This document shows, piece after piece, positions 35,791 through 48,847 of a stretch of 64,000 bases of DNA. Within the stretch, counting starts at the first letter, position 1. The number at the start of each line of letters is the position of its first letter. The notes below the pieces were generated by a model, which ran no database searches, was not told the DNA's origin, and was given only the letters and a program-made list of their open reading frames with translations. The stretch is from Poa pratensis (Eukaryota > Streptophyta > Magnoliopsida > Poales > Poaceae): assembly GCA_947311845.1 (NCBI GenBank), contig CAMZMU010000040.1, positions 64,627,393-64,691,392 of the forward strand. Reading direction: 5' to 3'. Both the position numbers and the translations under genes were made by a program.

Positions 35791-36250
35791 CAGAGGCGGA
35801 GCTGGGCCCCGGGCAACCAGGGCCATGGCCCGGGGCGCAGCATTTTCTCTGGCATGTTACCTCTACAGATTTTTAAGTTGGCCCAGGCTACAGCCCAGAG
35901 CTTGCCCAGCTTGTCTGGCCCAATACGACCGAAAGAGCATACTGTGAACGAACGCATCCAGCTAGTGAAGCCTGGATCTCCTAAAACAAGCTAGCAAAGC
36001 CTGGATTATCCTAAAAAAAACATTGTTACTGCATGGGCGCCTCGATGGCACGCTCCCTCGGCCCTTCGGTAGATGTGCAGAACATGAGCGCCACGAGTGA
36101 GGTCTAGCGCCAAAAAAAATTTAGACGAAATGATATGTTCATATTTGCAAATTGTGCGAAATATTCGTGTTATTACAAGACCTTTTTTAGTAAACAAAAT
36201 TGTTCTTAGTTTTTGGCCCGGGGTTTGATCCAATCCTGGCTCCGCCACTG
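35791..36250. mobile_element. Non-autonomous hAT element, 460 bp
   Basis: It starts CAGAGGCGGAGC and ends GCTCCGCCACTG, a 12-bp inverted repeat with one mismatch. Both sides carry the 8-bp direct repeat GATGCAAC (35783-35790 and 36251-36258), diagnostic for hAT. No transposase frame is visible. Confidence 0.9.
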
Positions 36251-36339
36251 GATGCAACTGGTGCACTGATGCTTTACTGGTAACTAAATTGACAGTAAGA
36301 AATAGAGGGACATAAAGGATTAATCATTTGTAACTCTTA

Positions 36340-36640
36340 TACAGTGTTTTTTTTGCAAAACACAATGTACACGTAGACGCTCATATACATACACGTACAC
36401 TCGATAACCTTTAGGAACGCATGCACACCATACCCCACGGGCACCTCCCAAGGACTGAGCCGGCGGGTCAGATCTTGAGATTGACGAAGTCCCCACAAGC
36501 GTCTCGCTGTCGACGGGAACGTCGCCTCCCACTATAAAAATTCCGCCTTTAATGCGATACACCATTTAAATCTGGGGTTCTGCTGGGCTGGGGATATAAC
36601 CACCCTGCTAACTATTCAACCATAGGCTGGTCCGCACAAT
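36340..36640. repeat. Dispersed Triticeae-type repeat
   Basis: Contains 'gactgagccggcgggtcaga' and 'cttgagattgacgaagtcc' followed by 'ctgtcgacgggaacgtcgcc', which I recall as a common dispersed grass repeat. Class and ends cannot be set. Confidence 0.4.
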
Positions 36641-38266
36641 CAGAGCTCCAAAAATTTCGAGAAAAAGCATATAAGTATATAAATGTTTGTACGAACAAAT
36701 TTGTATCAAAATATCTTTTCATACGTGATCAGCACAAAGAAGACAAATATTACGAGGAAAAATGTGTTTTTTTCGCTTCTGCAATTTGTGATTTTTGTAC
36801 AACGTGAAGTACACCATATTATGTAGCAAAACTTTGCAGACTTGTAGACAAAATGTGTATGCATGTATCCATATAATTTTGTTTTAGAATTTTTAATACT
36901 TCAAAATTTTCATTTAGATTCTTCAAAAAATACAGAGATCAGTCGATCTCGAGAGTCAAAACACCTCACTTGGGAAGCAGTTTCATTCTACAAGAGATGT
37001 TACTGAATTTTGTTTATGCACTGATGTAGTCTCCGGTAGTGGCTGGTGAGTGATAGGGAACTTGTAGACTGCTGCAGGGTACCCACCACGCAATTTTCTT
37101 CCTTAACTTCATCGATTTTGTGTGGTTATCTTGTCACCTACCCTTCTGCACAAGCTGAGACCCTGCTTCATATATATGTTATGTTCAGCGTGTCGTTGCA
37201 CTAGGCCAAGCACATCCTACCTACAAGTGTTGCTTCTGAATTGGAGAAAGATATAGGTTGGTGTCATGCGTGTGTAAATAGCATCCGGGGTTGTGAGGCG
37301 TCGAGGAAACATGTCGCAGACGAAACCTGGAGCGCAGTGCTGTCTTCAGAATTTCATCCATTAAGCACAGCATCTCCGAGGCATAGTAGAGCAGGTCTCC
37401 GAAATAGTAGTACAAGCGTTTGACATTGACCTTCTTTGTATCTTTTTTCGAACAATTAGTGGTTATGCCATTGAAGCACTGTAGCATTCTAGTAGCTTCA
37501 CGAAGATCTTAGAAGAGGAAACATGCCAGCACCAAGCTCAGATACGGCAGAGAAGAAATGCAAGACACAAAAATAGTAGAGTAGAGTTTATGCATGTGCA
37601 GATGTGCTCACAGTAGAGGTGGCTATTTTAAATGATTATGTAAAACATAGGAAGAAATAATAATGCTAATACTTGACGGAGGAATACCACATAGTGGGTA
37701 GTAGTAGCATCTATGTTGTATCATGCAAGGTTTTATTAGGTTGTGGACTTATTTTGTCTTGGCATGCGTTATGTTATGATACATATCATGTACCACAAGT
37801 ATCTCTCTTATCATTATTATCACATCATCTTTTTTGTAGATGGTACCACACTACCATTTATGTTACCTCACTATGGGTGTATTTAGAGTATTATTCTTTT
37901 CCAGTTTTGAATGATTATTTATATGCGAATGAGAGTCATGTATCACTGGGAAACAAGTAGGCAGTCAAATTTCATGCTAATAGAGAAAATATCCAATGAG
38001 CAATTATCGGAATTTTGAGTAAGAAAAGTCAAGGACACAAAACTGGTTTTCTTCACATCACATTTTCCAAACATGTCAACTACTTGAACACCCACACGCT
38101 TAACGCTTTGCAGATTTTTCTTTTAGAGAATATTAATTGGTTTTTGACGGAACAATTCATCTCAGGTAGGTGCACCGACGAGCCAAAACGCCACTCTCAA
38201 GCCACATAGCGGTCATTTTCACACTTAGTTCCTATTAATCATATATGAAAATAAATAACTGTGCAT

Positions 38267-38602
38267 GATGGCTCATCTCGTGGCATCTCTATCAAGTGAC
38301 AAAAAACTCTCACATTGATGTAAAAATATGTGAAACTTAAAGTCGAGTAAAAACATGTGATAAATGTAGGACATCTCGTTTAATGAAGGAAATAATAATC
38401 TTATATGCCAATATATATGTACAATAAAGAATTGTAGATGATGACTTATCGATCGTCGGGTGACATCTCTATCAAGTGACAACTAATGCTCACACTGATA
38501 TAAAAATATGTGAACTTAAAATCGAGTAAGAAAGACATGTGATAAATGCAGGACATCTCGTCTATTGAAGAAAATAATAATCTTATCTGCCAATATATAT
38601 GT
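38267..38602. repeat. Tandem duplication, ~180-bp period
   Basis: Both copies contain 'catctctatcaagtgacaa', 'taaaaatatgtgaa', 'acatgtgataaatg' and 'caatatatatg'. The first unit begins near 38267, the second near 38438. Confidence 0.88.
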
Positions 38603-38797
38603 TATGTCTGGATGAATCTTCACTAACTCAACAAAAATTATTCGTGACATGTCAAACAGAAAGGTTCACCGTTTTTACATCGATAGATGCCTTCATAAAG
38701 TTGAGCGGTGTCTTGGTCGTGCATGTCTCTGTGGGGCTTCGGGGAATCAATTTCGCTTCTTCCCTGGGTTTGATTCGTCTTGTAGGCAATGTGCATA

Positions 38798-38798
<1 letters not shown>

Positions 38799-38842
<44 letters not shown>
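38799..38842. repeat. (ATT)n microsatellite
   Basis: About 14 uninterrupted ATT/TAT units. The poly-Ile and poly-Leu open frames across it are artefacts of this repeat. Confidence 0.97.
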
Positions 38843-38845
<3 letters not shown>

Positions 38846-41800
38846 CCGGTCATCTTGACATGCTCCTGCTGGGCATGGCGCTGCCTCTCGATTTACTCGA
38901 ATAGGCGGCCGTCATAGATCCGCCGGATGGCCTCCCTCGACAGGTACCCTTCCTCGTCCCTCGCCAGCATGTGTGGGTATAATGCTAACTGTCACTACTT
39001 TCGTCACTTGGGGGGTGCGACCTGGGCGAGATGCCACCGCCGGGGGTAGTCAGATAGATCACCATTGACATTTTATAAATAATCAACATATTTTTGATTT
39101 AGAAAAGTAGTAGAAACTCCCTCTGTGGTACATTCAATGGTACATCTTTGTAGAGTAGTTACAACTTGTTGGTGTATTGAACAATATCGTGGCACCTTCA
39201 TTAATCGGAAGTCGTCGAGGTGGTTTATTGGTTCATTAGTATCTTATATTTTACTCCCATTTCACAATTTTGGTTGTCAGCAATCACTGCTCTGATTGTT
39301 TGTTAAACTGTCTTGCAATACGTGGAGCCTTACATAGTAGTACGAAAGTGACAAATGACTTAGGTAAGGTATATTTGTTAAAGTTTTTATTTATATAGGA
39401 TGTTAGTGTAATTATGGCATTAAGAAATAAAAACAATGCATGGTGTTTGTCTCATCAGAAATGCTCTCGGAAGAGTCTAAGCCGTGCCATTCAGGTCGGC
39501 TAGCTATAGCCTTCTTGGGCACAATAGACGTTACTCGAATGCCATGTCCATTACGAATAACTCAATTTATATATTTTTTCTTTTTTGTTGCAAGAGTCTC
39601 GGAGCGTATTTCTGATATGCTTCTCACTTTTCTTCATGTGAGATCTTCTTCGCAATAAATAAACTAGTGATCACGTGTTTTATACTAGTCCTAGAGAGTA
39701 GAGAGTATCCAGTACAGTCAAAATTCAGCGTAGCACGCGATCACTTTTACCTCTTTAATTTTCTTCAGTAGCGATCAATACATCTTGCCACCTACCCTCG
39801 GGGCAAGATCTGAGCCTATTTCATCTCTTATCGACCTCTTGTTGTGTGTGTAATGATATAACGATGATTTGTAGGGTGCTGAGTATCTCTCTTCGAGAAA
39901 CAATACGCACTAGCAGAAGCGTGCATGTTCAGGACATGGTAGCTGCATGCCAATTAGACACATCCCTACTTTGGCGCTTCTTTGTGCACTGGTTCAGAAT
40001 TAGATCAGACTATGTTGTGTCATGCATGCGTATATGGCAACAGGGGATGTGAGGCATCGAGAAAAGATGTTGTAGGCACGTAATATAGTGGTGTGCCTCT
40101 GTATGCCTATCCACAGCCAAATTTCCAGGACATGGTGGATTTGATCACCCAGCTAGTAGTGCAATGGTTGAAAAAAGTTATCGTCTCTGCGCTTCAACTA
40201 TTATTAGTCACTATACTAGATGGTTTGAAGGTCCACAACATTTGAATGAATATCCTTTCTTAGCTCTAGTGCCGGTTGGATGATCACTCCACAACGTAGA
40301 GTCCAGCGTATGCACATGATTTTTGTTTAATGTGCGATCTTGTCGTAGGCAGGCTAATCGAATTCTTCTTGTTCGTCCTACCTAGTTCTTGAGCAAATAA
40401 TATTACACCGCCTCGGTCGCGAAACGTGTAATCCTAGCTTCACAAATGATCACAACGTTCACACTAGTCAATCCGGCTCTTCTTCACTAATGGCACGAGG
40501 CAGGTACATTTGGTAAAGTTTTGGATGATTTTAGCTCCGTGAGCTCATCTATACACTTCATTTCATGTTAATCAAAAATTTGAAACTCGTAAATAGATTA
40601 TTCATCTATTGAGGGCACATCTAGAAGCCTTAAACTCTACCACAAGGCCTATTTGGTTCGCAAGGCTCAGAAAACCGTATGAATAGGGAAAAGACGCAGG
40701 GATTGAAGCATATGTCCACTTAAATACTACAAAATTGAGTTAGCACCAAAGTTTATTTAAACTTTACATCAGTGAGGAACAGATTATTCTTCTCAACATG
40801 TTTGAGTGGATGTTTTGTTTCTGAAATGTAGTGCAAAGCAAATATCCTTAGAAATTTTCCTATGAATTCAACCATGTAAACAAAACCAATTGTGTCGGTA
40901 AAATCTTAAGGATTCCAATCTTTCAAAATTCTATGAATATCGAATCGTAGAGACCCTAGCTAAACCGTGGCCTCTTTTTTAAGCTCTTTATTCAAAGTTT
41001 TTACTATGACTTCGGTGGGTTCACCGACTCTTTCAAAGTATTATTTATAGAATTTGTCTGATTTGTAGGATTGAGCACGATTTAAAATTTGCATGTATTT
41101 TAGAGGAAAACATCGATCGGGTCCAACCTCATGATTTTTCCTTTGGTTCTATGAAAACTATGGACGATATCTTTATTCCTATGTTTTGGTGGGGTGCAAG
41201 CAATTAAGCTTCACTATGCATTTATGCTCTCAATCTCATGATTCACATGTTATGACATCAATACCTAGGTTATACATGCTGCGTTTTTTAAAATCTAGTT
41301 AACCAAAGAGGCCCTCTGAAACTAGTTGAAGTGGGTTAAATAGATTAGGTGAAATAAGTAATGTCAATGACTTCAGACATGTTTCCTTGGTCAGTATAGC
41401 TCTAAAATTCATGACAAAATTGTTGGCAAATAGGCTCCAAGAAAGTATATTCCACCGGTTCACAAAAGCCAATATGGATTTATTAAGTCTAGATCAATGC
41501 ATGACTGTTTAGTCTGGACATTTGAATATCTGCATCTATGCCATAAATCATAAAAGGGCATCATAATTCTCAAGTTGGATTTTTAAAAGGCCTTTGATAA
41601 GTATAGAATATTTTGCAATTCTGGACATGTTAATACATTTGAGATTTGGATATAAATTCATTGGATGGATAAGAAGCATTCTCTATAGTGCCTCAACCTG
41701 AGTGCTATTAAATGGAGTACCTGGAAAAAAAATATCAAATGCACAAGAGGAGTTAGGCAAGGAGATTCTCTTTCTCCAATTTGTATATCTTGGCTGGTGA

Positions 41801-43076
41801 TCGAGCTACCTCAGTATGTTATTAATAAGGCTTGGCAAGATGTAGAGATAAACAATCCACTAGAAACTTCTTATGGGCTTGATTTTCCCATCATTCAATA
41901 TGCATATGATACTCTATTAATCATGCTAGCAGATCCTACTCAGCTCACTAATCTTAAAGCACTGCTGCAGAAATTCTCTCTGTCAACTGGGCTTAAGGTC
42001 AATTACAGCAAATCAGCAATGATTCCAATTAATTTATCATCCGAAAGATGCATTGAACTAGCTCAAGTATTTGGATGTGAAGCTGAGACTCTGCCTTTGC
42101 CACACTCGGGTTTACCTATGGGGACCACTAAACCAAGAATGAAACACCTAATTGGAATCCTGGAAAGAATTGACGGAAGGTTATCTGGTGTAGTTAGTAC
42201 TCTTTCATATGATGGCTGATTAATTTTTGTGAAAGCAGTTATCTCCGCAACGACAACTTTGTAGTGTGATCAATGAAGGTTCCTCTTGGTTTCCTAGATC
42301 ATGTTGAAAATTTAGGTAGAAATTTCCTATGGAAAGGAAAATAAATTGACAAAAAAGGTAAATGCTTAGTTAGCTGGGAGGAGATTTGCATGCCAAAATC
42401 AGCTGGTGGTCTTGGAGTGAGAAACTTAAGAATTCAAAATACATCCCACATGATGAAAAACTTATTCAAATTCATGAAACAAGAAGATATTCCATGTCCA
42501 ATTAATTTGGAAAGCACGTTACCACAATTGAAAAACCCTTGTGGATCATTCTGGCGGAAGGATGATTATCATTGTGGAACAAATTTATAGATCTAACCAA
42601 TGTTAAAGCTGGTTCAGGGAAACTATAAGAATCTGGAAAGATAAATGGATGGAAACAACAAGGGGAATTTTCATATCTATTTTCATTCCGGAAGAACAAA
42701 TTCATTGAACTATCTGAAGAGGCTATTTATGAGCAATTCTACCTCCCATTATCCATCATTGCTTCACAAGAATGTGAAGAATTCTCCCTTATCCTTCAAA
42801 ATCAAGAAAATAATGACACTGAAGACCAATGGGTATTTGATTGGACAAGGAAATACTCATGCAAAAAAAAGTTTATGAAGAACTAGCACGAGTTGCCACT
42901 GCACCAAGGCCATTCCAATGGATTTGGAAATCAAGATCACTTCCTAATCAAAAAAATTCTGGTTATTGCTGCTTGACAAACTTAACACAAGAGATATGCT
43001 GACCAAAAAAAATCATGTTGAATCAAAGACATGTGTTCTATGCCAGGATTTCCCAAATGAAACAATGGAATATCTA

Positions 43077-44843
43077 TCTTCTATATCTAAATAGGAATGA
43101 CCCACTACTAGATTTCTCTCAACATGCAAGCCATACACATCAGCAAGTCTCTAATTGGTCCATGTCATCCAACCATCCACGTTGGATTCCCTCCCCGAGT
43201 ATACTAATCACCAAGCGTCGCATCCTATATAACTATAAGCAGATCGTCTCACTTTGCCGTTTCACATGCAGCGAGAGCGAGTGTTATTGAGGGAAACGGC
43301 CTCTCAATTTGTGCTGTCCTTAATGTCGTATATTATGCTTCCCTCGGTCCTTCAAAATCAATTCACACTTTAGCACTCTGACTCCTCGAGTCCTACGAGC
43401 AATCCATCCACTTTAAACATCGTCTGTTCCTATTGCTCTACTTTCTAATATAAATATAACATCTCAATTTCTGAATACATCAGCGATCCAGTGACTCAAC
43501 CAGACGACCACTGTTGCCATGGCGACAGATGGAGATGAGAGGGAAGATTGAAGGGCGTCATATACGCTGAATTCTATACCTTCTTCTCCCAATGAGGTCT
43601 CGAGCAGTCTGAAGGGCGACAAGCGGAACGGCTGATTCGGAGCTTCATCCCTCTTTTCCTTATAGAGTTGAGTTTCTGATATTGATTTGTCGCCGCGCAG
43701 GACTGCCTTAGCGGGGTACAAGGACATCTGTAGATGAGATTTTACATATTTGGCTAGCTTCTTCTATGTTTCGTGCTTGCGGAGCTGCCATGTTTTTTGA
43801 TCGCCTCCATGACCGTTCGCTGTCGACATCCCTGCTCTGATCGATGTGGTTCTTGCGGCCTCTCCGTCAATTTCTTCATCGCCATATCATAGTCGTGCTT
43901 ATTGGTGAACTACACACTATCCGTGGGACGTTCTGGTGCTCCTGCACTGCTCAAAGAAATGCCAGACACTCACGTGGTGGCCTGGAGTCCACACAAGGTA
44001 CGTTGACGGGTTGCAGGTTGCAGCAAGGTTTTCATTGGTCCGGTGCCAATTTAATTGTGGTTAACTCTTGCTTCAACTTCTTTACGTCTATGCTATTCAA
44101 CCGGCTGTGTGTTATCGTCTGCTCCTGAGTTTTCCCCTATATCCATTTATTAGTTATAGCCTGAGACTTAGCGTAAGTAAACGTCAGCTGATTTTTCATC
44201 TTCACTAACTTTGTTCCTGCTATGTTATGCTGACATTTCTCTCAATTTAATTTGTAATATTAATAAGGTACTCCAAAGACCACGTTTTACATCCGTGTTT
44301 ATTTTTTGTTCAACTGTTCTTTTTACATTTCCTGTCAGGTCATTTAATTTGTAATATTAATAAGGTACTCCAAAGACCACGTTTTACATCCACGTTTCAC
44401 ATTTCTCTCAAAACATTCAAAAACACAAGGAAAAAATTATGGGATGGCAAATATATAGTTGTAGTTCACTCACCAAGGAAAAAAAATAGAAGTCACTTTC
44501 AATATGTCAATTGCATCTCATATTTAATTATATGTTCTTTGTTCCCTCCATTTCAATTGATTAGCAATAGAACCAAGATTGTTTCTGCAAGTACATTGTG
44601 CAATGTGCTATTTCAAACCCGAAAAGATAAGCTAGCTATGAAGAAGCTTCCTAATCTTTGATAAACATTGACACCTTTTTAAGGACTCCAGTAATATGCA
44701 ACCACAATGTATTCTAATACCAATCTTGGTTGCTGGTTATAAGTTTAGTTATTTTGGTAAGCCTACTCAAAGTATTACTTTGTGTTTGAGATAAAATGTT
44801 TATTGACAAAAGTATCCGCAGCAACGCGCGGGGCATCATCTAG
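43077..44843 (+). mobile_element. Non-autonomous Helitron inside the degenerate LINE, 1767 bp
   Basis: It begins TCTTCTATATCTAAATAGG directly after A (43076). It ends 'ggggcatcatCTAG' directly before T (44844). The hairpin CCGC-agcaacgc-GCGG precedes the end. Removing it rejoins the LINE so that EYLFF runs into CDFSQSFWWK (across one stop), confirming both boundaries. It carries no Rep/helicase. Internal frames (43464-43727 minus; 43844-44128 plus) may be captured fragments, but no family is recognised. Confidence 0.88.
44247..44395. repeat. Direct repeat of ~52 bp inside the second Helitron
   Basis: 'tttaatttgtaatattaata' followed by 'aggtactccaaagaccacg' occurs near 44247 and again near 44343, about 95 bp apart. 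Confidence 0.92.
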
Positions 44844-45383
44844 TTTTTCTAATGTGATTTCAGTCAAAGCTTCTGGTGGAAGTTAAATTTAGAATGAAAC
44901 AATTGTCTCAATAACATAGAGCTTCTACTGGAGCGGAACCAAAGATCAAATTATGCATGCTTCAAGGAGTCCCTTATTACAGGTTGCTTGATCTTATGGA
45001 ATCGCAGAAACAAAATTTAATTTGATGGCCAAAACCTGGATATCCATGAATGTTCCAAAGAATCATTTGCTCTTGTTATGCACATAGCAAAGCCTAGCCT
45101 CAAGAAAGGCATGCAGCAATGGGTAAATACTTTGTAGTTTCCCATTTTTGAACTTGCCATATCATTGTAAATATCCATTTTTATGTGTACAAATAGGCAC
45201 AGCTAGACTCTCATATCACCCTTGTATTATTATTTTGGACAACTAAAGGGGAGACTTTTCTGGACTCTCCAAATGTGCAATGTGGATGATCTCGTATAGT
45301 TCAAACAAACTGGAAAACTGGTAATTTCACAGAGATTATGAATTTTACAATGGTTTTATGTTAGCATTGACTGTCATTACACT

Positions 45384-45603
45384 TGCGTCACCTCTAGTGG
45401 TTTGTTCCATTTCCACTATAAATGGTTTTATGAATTTTACAGTGATTTATAGTGGAAATGGAAATTGACAGTGGTTTTATGTTATTTTACAATGGTTTTA
45501 TGAATTTTACAGTGATTTATAGTGGAAATGGAAATTGACGCAAGTTCTGACCCAGCTTCATCTCTTCATGTCCACCAGTTTGTTCCATTTCCACTATAAA
45601 TCA
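45384..45603. repeat. Compound direct and inverted repeat
   Basis: A 49-bp unit (45421-45469) recurs exactly at 45491-45539. 'tttgttccatttccactata' occurs at 45401 and 45579. The inverted form 'tatagtggaaatggaa' lies between them, so the region can fold into a long hairpin. Confidence 0.85.
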
Positions 45604-45718
45604 CTTCATACATAAACTGGTGGTATTAGGCCCCCTTGTGCGGAATGAACTCATCCGTACGTTCGAAGTACAATATATGTGAATTTCACTAGCCCTTTCC
45701 ATTAGTTTAGACTTTTGA

Positions 45719-45836
45719 TTGTGTTGGCTATTGCATGAAGTATGACATGGTAATCTCCAGGTCTCGAGTTTGAATCCTGCCTTTCGCAGTTTATTAAAAA
45801 AATTGCTCGTAGCCTTTCTTTATATTGCATTGCACG
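45719..45836 (+). mobile_element. Possible SINE
   Basis: Imperfect direct repeats (45693-45718 and 45837-45862, both starting 'ccctttccatt' and ending 'acttttga') flank about 118 bp. This segment holds a B-box-like 'gtctcgagtttgaatcc' and 'attaaaaaaatt'. The A-box is weak. Confidence 0.5.
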
Positions 45837-46340
45837 CCCTTTCCATTGGTTGATACTTTTGAACTAAATATGCAAATTGCTGAATGATGTTAAATCTCTA
45901 ACTTTTGGAACGAACTGTGATCACAATTTACAGTCGCAAAAAAAATTAATATAATTTTAAATAAGAAACGCTTTGTGTAGATAGGCGTAAACTGTTTGAC
46001 GTTACAATATTTAAACCATCAGTGACCATCCATTACTGAAGCATTACAGTAACTTGTTTACAACCGGATCCATGTTGCGTACAATAAGCTAGTTTTTTTA
46101 GATTCCCATAATATCATGTTCCAGCAAGCCATGTTTTTCCAGATCTATTCTGTTGTGGTTTACGGAGGGCTAAGCTCAAGGCAATGCCCGCCAGCAATCC
46201 AGCATGGTATGCATTCCTCGCAGCTCACAAATTCTCAAAGATTCTGAGTACATTATTCACGTGGCATTTCTGATAACAATACATAACCCCCAACGTTTAT
46301 GCTAAGCATATGAATACTGGTGCCAATGGGATTTAGAAGT

Positions 46341-48847
46341 TCAAAGGAGCCTGTTTAGGTATTCATCCACCGTAATGTAACGGACATCAGGGTAAAGATC
46401 AGTGGCTTCAACACCAAATGATGGGTCAATCTCAAAGTTAGTGTGGTCCCCCTTCACCCAGACAGAGTGGCTGATTGCCAGCGCTACATTTATCGGCACT
46501 GGAGACTCTGAAACATATCCAACAGAGCAAAATCAGGAAAAAAATGGAACAAACATTCTTTAGGAAGGAACACAAATAATAATTATGGACGGCAACTAGT
46601 CTTCCAAGTGAAACAAAGAGCCTTTACTATGACCTTGAATCTTCTTCAGGACTTCTTCTTCTGGGATGTACACCCTCTCCATTGTCTTCCCAACTTTCTT
46701 CTCCCAGAGCGAGACAAGCTCGTTATGGGACAAAATATTGCTTGGTGGCCTCAGATACAGGATCTTATTCAGGGTTCTTGGATCATCTACAGCTTTAATA
46801 GTGTATGTGCCCACGTCCTCCTCTGCGGCGAAAACTCCTATTGTGGACAATATACACAGAAAAGTGCAGACATATTCTCATTTCTTGTTTGATTTAAATC
46901 CTTTCTTTAAAATAGACATTCCTCTCTATGTAGTAAAAGTATACAATCCAGTAAGGGCATCATGATCAGAATTACCTTTTACATTCCCATCACCTAAAAT
47001 TAGAACCTTGTCAGTTGGGGGTCCAGGGGCCACAATCTGTGCAAGGCTTGGCAAAAAACGACCAGCGAAGAAGTTGGAAGAGACATATGTGTAGGGAATG
47101 CCCTCTGCCTCGATGGCACGCCTTATACGAGCTTTCACACCAAATACTGACTTTGCAGGCTCAACCGCATGTACATGATCCACATCATTACCAAACTCTG
47201 ACGGAATGAATCTCTGCATAGAGGTCATCACAAAAAAATTACATTAGAAAATCATGGTATCAGTCTAATCAGATATAAAAAAGGCACATCCAACATGGTT
47301 GATCAAAATAACCACAAACAATGCCATTCAATTTCAGAGACTTTCTTGTCCATCTGGGGTGGAAGGAAGGGAATATCATAAGTTGTCAAACCAGTTACTT
47401 AGTACCAAAATGAATAGTGTCATCATCAGAAAATAATAAGCAAATGCAATGAATGAATTATTTTACTTAATGAAGCTTGATGGATGCACAGCTTGATACA
47501 GTTAGAAGCGATTGTACATATAAATTTGAACTATACCATCAGTTTAAGCATTCACAGTAAGCCATAAAGTGTGCACGAAAAATAACTGGATACTGATGAT
47601 TTGGACAATGGAAGTTACCTTTATATTCCCAGCTTCCTTAATTGCCGTGATAATGAGAGTTTGATCTGGTAGCTGTGCATAACCCACAGCCGAGATCACA
47701 ACATCTGTCGATTTGATGGCTGCCACCAGGCTCTCATAGTTGTATATATCACCCTAATGATCCAACGGTAATATAACAGTTATATATCAGTGTCCAATAA
47801 AATTATATCGTGAGGTGATTATTTCTGTAATCAAAACAGGGCGCTGACACAATCAGACATGGCGGTTTCCTTGCTAAAAATGTACTCCCTCCGATCCAAA
47901 ATAACTGTCGTAAACTATATACGTATTTTTGTACTATGGCAGCACGTTCTCCACGACAGTTATTCCGGATCGGAGGTAGTAGTTTTTTCGTAGATGTCAA
48001 TTGTTGGCTTGCTGAAGCCTTATGAAATTAAAATCGTTTTTTTTTTGTCAAACAACAGATGGATTGTGTTATGAAACTAGCTTTTGTTGCTACAGACCAT
48101 GGGTTGTCAGAACAGTTGGTTAACCAGACTAGACTAAGAGGAAATCGTATTGTGCAGTGAAGATGCAAACCACAAATAAGTCAATTAGTAATAATACCCT
48201 CAGAGTGCATTTGTGACTACTATTTTTGGAAGACGGAAGAATGTTCAAGATCCTAGCAGATTTGTTCAAGAATAACTGTTACGCGATCAATGGTAGTAAT
48301 GGTTCGAATCACCTAATCTTTAATTCGTCCAAATCAGCTGATTTGGCTGTTCGTTGAATAGAACAGCACGAAGAGGTTCCTTGCCTTAACACATTTCCTC
48401 GATTTCAGTCTTGTTGATACATATGCCACAGTAGAAATCAAGTTCACCAGTTTGTCTAGCACTAGTGCACCGCAAAAGGGAACACCAGGAAATAGAAATC
48501 CTAATGTCATGAACTAATACAGGGAATCTTTTATCTTCATGTTTGACCCAAGATGACAGCATCATAGCTAGGACCAGGACCAACTCCAGGAAAGCAGGAA
48601 GAAATAGCAGAACTGGATAAGAGGTACAAAGAGGAGAACGGCGGCTGACCTTGACAAGGGTGACGCCGGCATCTCGGAAGCCCTGGAGGACGGCGGCCTT
48701 GGCTGGGTCGGCGGGCGCGGTGTCGCGGACGAGGACGGCGGTGGGGTGGCCCTCGCGTGCGCTGGCGGCGACGACGAACCTGCCGATGTAGCCCGTGCCG
48801 CCTATCACCAGCACCCTGCTCTTCCCCTCACCCGCCGCCGACGCCAT
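46341..48847 (-). CDS. Isoflavone reductase-like NAD(P)-dependent reductase
   Basis: Member of the PIP family (isoflavone reductase, pinoresinol-lariciresinol reductase, phenylcoumaran benzylic ether reductase), NmrA-like Rossmann fold, probably cytosolic. Minus-strand exons are 48650-48847, 47619-47753, 46976-47213, 46634-46837 and 46341-46507. All are GT-AG with matching phases, giving 313 residues, normal for the family. The N-terminal NADPH-binding motif is VLVIGGTGYIG (about residues 12-22). RFIPSEFGND and KARIRRAIEAEGIPYTYVSS include the region of the family's catalytic lysine. The C-terminus ends TVDEYLNRLL. Intron 1 holds a Stowaway MITE. The exact substrate cannot be told from sequence. 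The frame is intact. Confidence 0.93.
47885..47979. mobile_element. Stowaway MITE in intron 1 of the reductase gene
   Basis: CTCCCTCCGATCC at the left end pairs with GGATCGGAGGTAG at the right, with one mismatch. TA flanks both sides (47883-47884 and 47980-47981). 'aataactgtcgt' pairs with 'acgacagttatt' inside. Confidence 0.88.

Larger units (their letters stand above)
36641..41345. other. Gene-poor repeat-rich DNA
   Basis: No gene is supported. A diverged repeat pair is visible: 37125-37330 and 39780-40080 share 'cttg-cacctaccctt/cgg', 'ca-g-tctgag/gagaccctg' and 'gtgaggc-tcgag-aaa-atgt'. The open frames here (e.g. 37673-37960, 39440-39658) lack motifs. Confidence 0.4.
41346..45150 (+). 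mobile_element. Second, degenerate LINE remnant (interrupted by a Helitron)
   Basis: Reverse transcriptase remnants run from about 41380 (LANRLQ, RSMHDCL, ILKLDF, KAFDK) through RQGDSLSPI at about 41750 and QYAYDTLLIM at about 41896, where LINE consensus has YADD. The 3' part (42390-43076) has GGLGVRNLRIQN and VLCQDFPNET. After the Helitron it resumes at 44844 with CDFSQSFWWK and ILWNRRNK. Many stops and frameshifts are present. The 5' end is missing and the 3' end is approximate. Confidence 0.8.

Noticed and set aside
38599..38904. Open frames with poly-Leu/poly-Ile runs
   Set aside because: They are produced by the (ATT)n microsatellite.
41797..42219. 140-residue open frame as a host gene
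   Set aside because: It is a reverse-transcriptase remnant of a degenerate LINE, with stops on both sides.
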